From: Podaxis mareebaensis
Taxonomy: Eukaryota > Basidiomycota > Agaricomycetes > Agaricales > Agaricaceae
Direction of reading: 5' to 3'
Length of the DNA: 64,000 nucleotides
NCBI GenBank assembly: GCA_018524725.1
Contig: JAEUWP010000180.1
Coordinates: 124,001 to 188,000 of the forward strand
In this document: positions 62,301 through 64,000 of the stretch, one piece after another
Layout of the letters: each line of letters opens with the position of its first letter
Numbering within the stretch: position 1 is the stretch's first letter
Notes under the pieces: model-generated
The model's database searches: none
What the model was told of the DNA's origin: nothing
The model's input: only the letters and a program-made list of their open reading frames with translations
Position numbers and translations under genes: made by a program

Positions 62301-64000
62301 ATGAAACTCATACCACGCATCGCACGTTTCGTCCTGACACTCGACGTCATACTCGCTGGAAAGGCATTCGCCCAAAAATCATTTCTGTCGGACACCCTTG
62401 TTAGGAAAGACCAGGTTCAACATGTACTCGAGCACCAGCCAGTCAAAGTCCCCTCTTGTAAAAACGCAGTCGTAAGTACTCTGTTCTTCCCTTATGCGTC
62501 GCAGTGGTTTCACTGTTTCGCTTAGTTGACCGGCCCAATAGAAACTACGCTCTGCGATTATGAGACAATAGAAAGTGTGAACGACGACTTGTTTAACAAT
62601 CTTTCGGACCTCGTTCGCATGCCGTTCTTTCGTTACTTCCAAGTGAGTTCAGACCTCCTCTATTTCAGGTGCCTACCCTGACCCAAATTGCAGGTTGACC
62701 TGTACCGGGAGTGCCCATTTTGGCCGGACAATGGTTCTTGTAATGACCCAGGCTGTGCTATAACCACGGTCGATGAGGTCAGCCAGATCCAATATCTTCC
62801 AGAATACATCGCTGAAACACGCGAAACCATAGAGCGACATTCCCGAAAAGTGGAGAGCAGCAGCCCTAAGCAAGGTGGACCCTGAATCAATCGACAAGGT
62901 ACTATTCTTAACCTCTTTCCTCCGTCTTGGTGGCTCATTCGCTCTATTCTTGCAGCGACACGAACTGCCTGGCTGTTACTATCGTGATTCGGACTACTGC
63001 TTCTTGGATGACAATACTGGTGCGTCATTCAGGAGGCAATTGTCAACCCATTCCTGACCAAAGCAAGCAGAAGGAGATTACTTTGATCTTCAACTGGTAC
63101 CAGAAAGATATACAGGCTATTCTGGCCACGATGCGCATCGCGTGTGGAGGTCTATCTACGAAGAGAACTGTTTCGGCCTGTCAGAACTGAGTCTTATGAA
63201 GGGAAAGTCCCCGGCCCCTGTGACATTACCAGATACGATGATCGAGGTCCTACACGAAGAGGGGAAGGATGCTCCTTCACAATGCCTTGAAAAACGGGTG
63301 TACTATAAAGTCATTTCAGGTATGCTCTTTTTCTGGCTAAATTTGGTCTCGGCCTAACGGATTGTGCTAACAGGTCTTCATGCCTCGATCTCAACACACA
63401 TTTGTCACGAATATCTAAATCAAACCACCGGCCAATGGGTGCGTTGTGTTTTTGTCTGGTCAATTTCCCTGTTATCTATATTTCTAATTCTATAATCCAA
63501 GGGACCCAACCTCAACTGCTTTATTTCCCGCGTCGCGTCTCATCCGGAACGTCTACAATATATTTATTTCGATACAATTCTTCTATTGCGAGCTGTCTCC
63601 CGTCTTGGACCGTACCTCTCTGCCTTCGACTATTGTTCTACAGGGAAGCACGAGGATGATGCAGAGACGTGGGATCGTTTAGCCAAGGTGTTGGGCATTG
63701 CAGAAGAAGTTGGCAGGTTTGACGAGACGGTTTTGTTTAGGGGTGAGAACGCGAATGCAAGTATATCCTCAGTTGTAATCAGAATCTGCGTCTAACATCA
63801 AGCGTCAGGTCCTCAAGGAGGAATTCAAGACTCACTTTAGGAACGTGACTCGCATCATGGACTGCGTCGGTTGCGATAAGTGCAGGCTCTGGGGCAAGAT
63901 TCAAACAACGGGCCTTGCCACCGCTCTGAAGATTCTCTTTGAGCTAGACGAGAAGGCATTGAAGTGAGCTTTCCCATCATTCCCGAGGATCTGGCGAATT
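62301..64000 (+). CDS. ERO1: ER oxidoreductin 1 (ERO1), 5' part (runs off right edge)
   Basis: ERO1 is the FAD-dependent ER oxidase that reoxidises PDI. The signal peptide is [20 protein letters not shown] plus KAFAQ. Domain order: [33 protein letters not shown] with shuttle cysteines; [60 protein letters not shown] and [14 protein letters not shown] (FAD site). [40 protein letters not shown] and the active-site [19 protein letters not shown] (CxxCxxC) follow. The intron after ENAN (63757-63808) uses a GC donor (GCAAGT ... TCAG); phase fits V-L-K-E-E-F. Coding in this window ends at about 63963, followed by an intron donor GTGAGC. The introns around 62778-62832 and 62900-62955 were chosen because they restore [15 protein letters not shown] and RHELPG. 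Confidence 0.93.

Overview
The window is nuclear DNA from a filamentous basidiomycete, most likely an Agaricomycete. Almost every gene is broken by many 45-65 nt introns with fungal splice sites, exons are often very short, and spacing is compact but uneven. The gene content fits: a secreted AA9 lytic polysaccharide monooxygenase, a secreted aspartic protease, C2H2, Zn2Cys6 and homeobox regulators with long low-complexity tails, and NDR/Mkk/Pho85 signalling genes. I see no ribosomal RNA, intact tRNA, CRISPR array or intact transposon. All gene models were spliced by eye from reading frame, splice sites and family resemblance.

Layout, left to right. 1-7 kb: 5' part of an RRP12-like ribosome-biogenesis gene (-), a glycerol-3-phosphate acyltransferase (+), a 2.2 kb spacer, then the AA9 LPMO (+). 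7.8-19 kb: homeobox regulator (-), possible gene remnants, a 17-exon NDR-family kinase with an N-terminal CRIB-like motif (+), a C2H2 regulator (-), a BolA protein (-), and a 2 kb spacer holding a diverged repeat pair. 19-29 kb: an unrecognised protein with a cell-cycle-type promoter box (+), a secreted split-barrel protein (-), DNA ligase I (-), a possible orphan secreted protein (-), a second C2H2 regulator (+) and NAA50 (-).

31-44 kb: an unrecognised gene head-to-head with a cell-wall-integrity-type MAPKK, a 4.3 kb gene-poor stretch, a Zn2Cys6 regulator (+), a secreted aspartic protease (-) and a conserved gene of unknown function (+). 44-64 kb: a Pho85-type cyclin (-), a secreted lysozyme-like GH23 protein (+), protein phosphatase 5 (+), the SR140/U2SURP splicing factor (+), a vigilin/Scp160 multi-KH protein (-), and the 5' part of ERO1 (+), cut by the window end.

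Most genes are single-copy housekeeping or signalling genes and do not form one pathway. Polarity and cell-wall signalling is represented by three separated genes: the CRIB-NDR kinase, the MAPKK and the Pho85 cyclin. Secreted functions (LPMO, protease, GH23, split-barrel protein, putative orphan) are scattered and are not a metabolic cluster. The most unusual item is the NDR kinase with a Cdc42/Rac-binding-type motif. The most unusual non-coding item is a pair of 46-bp repeats that differ only by transitions.
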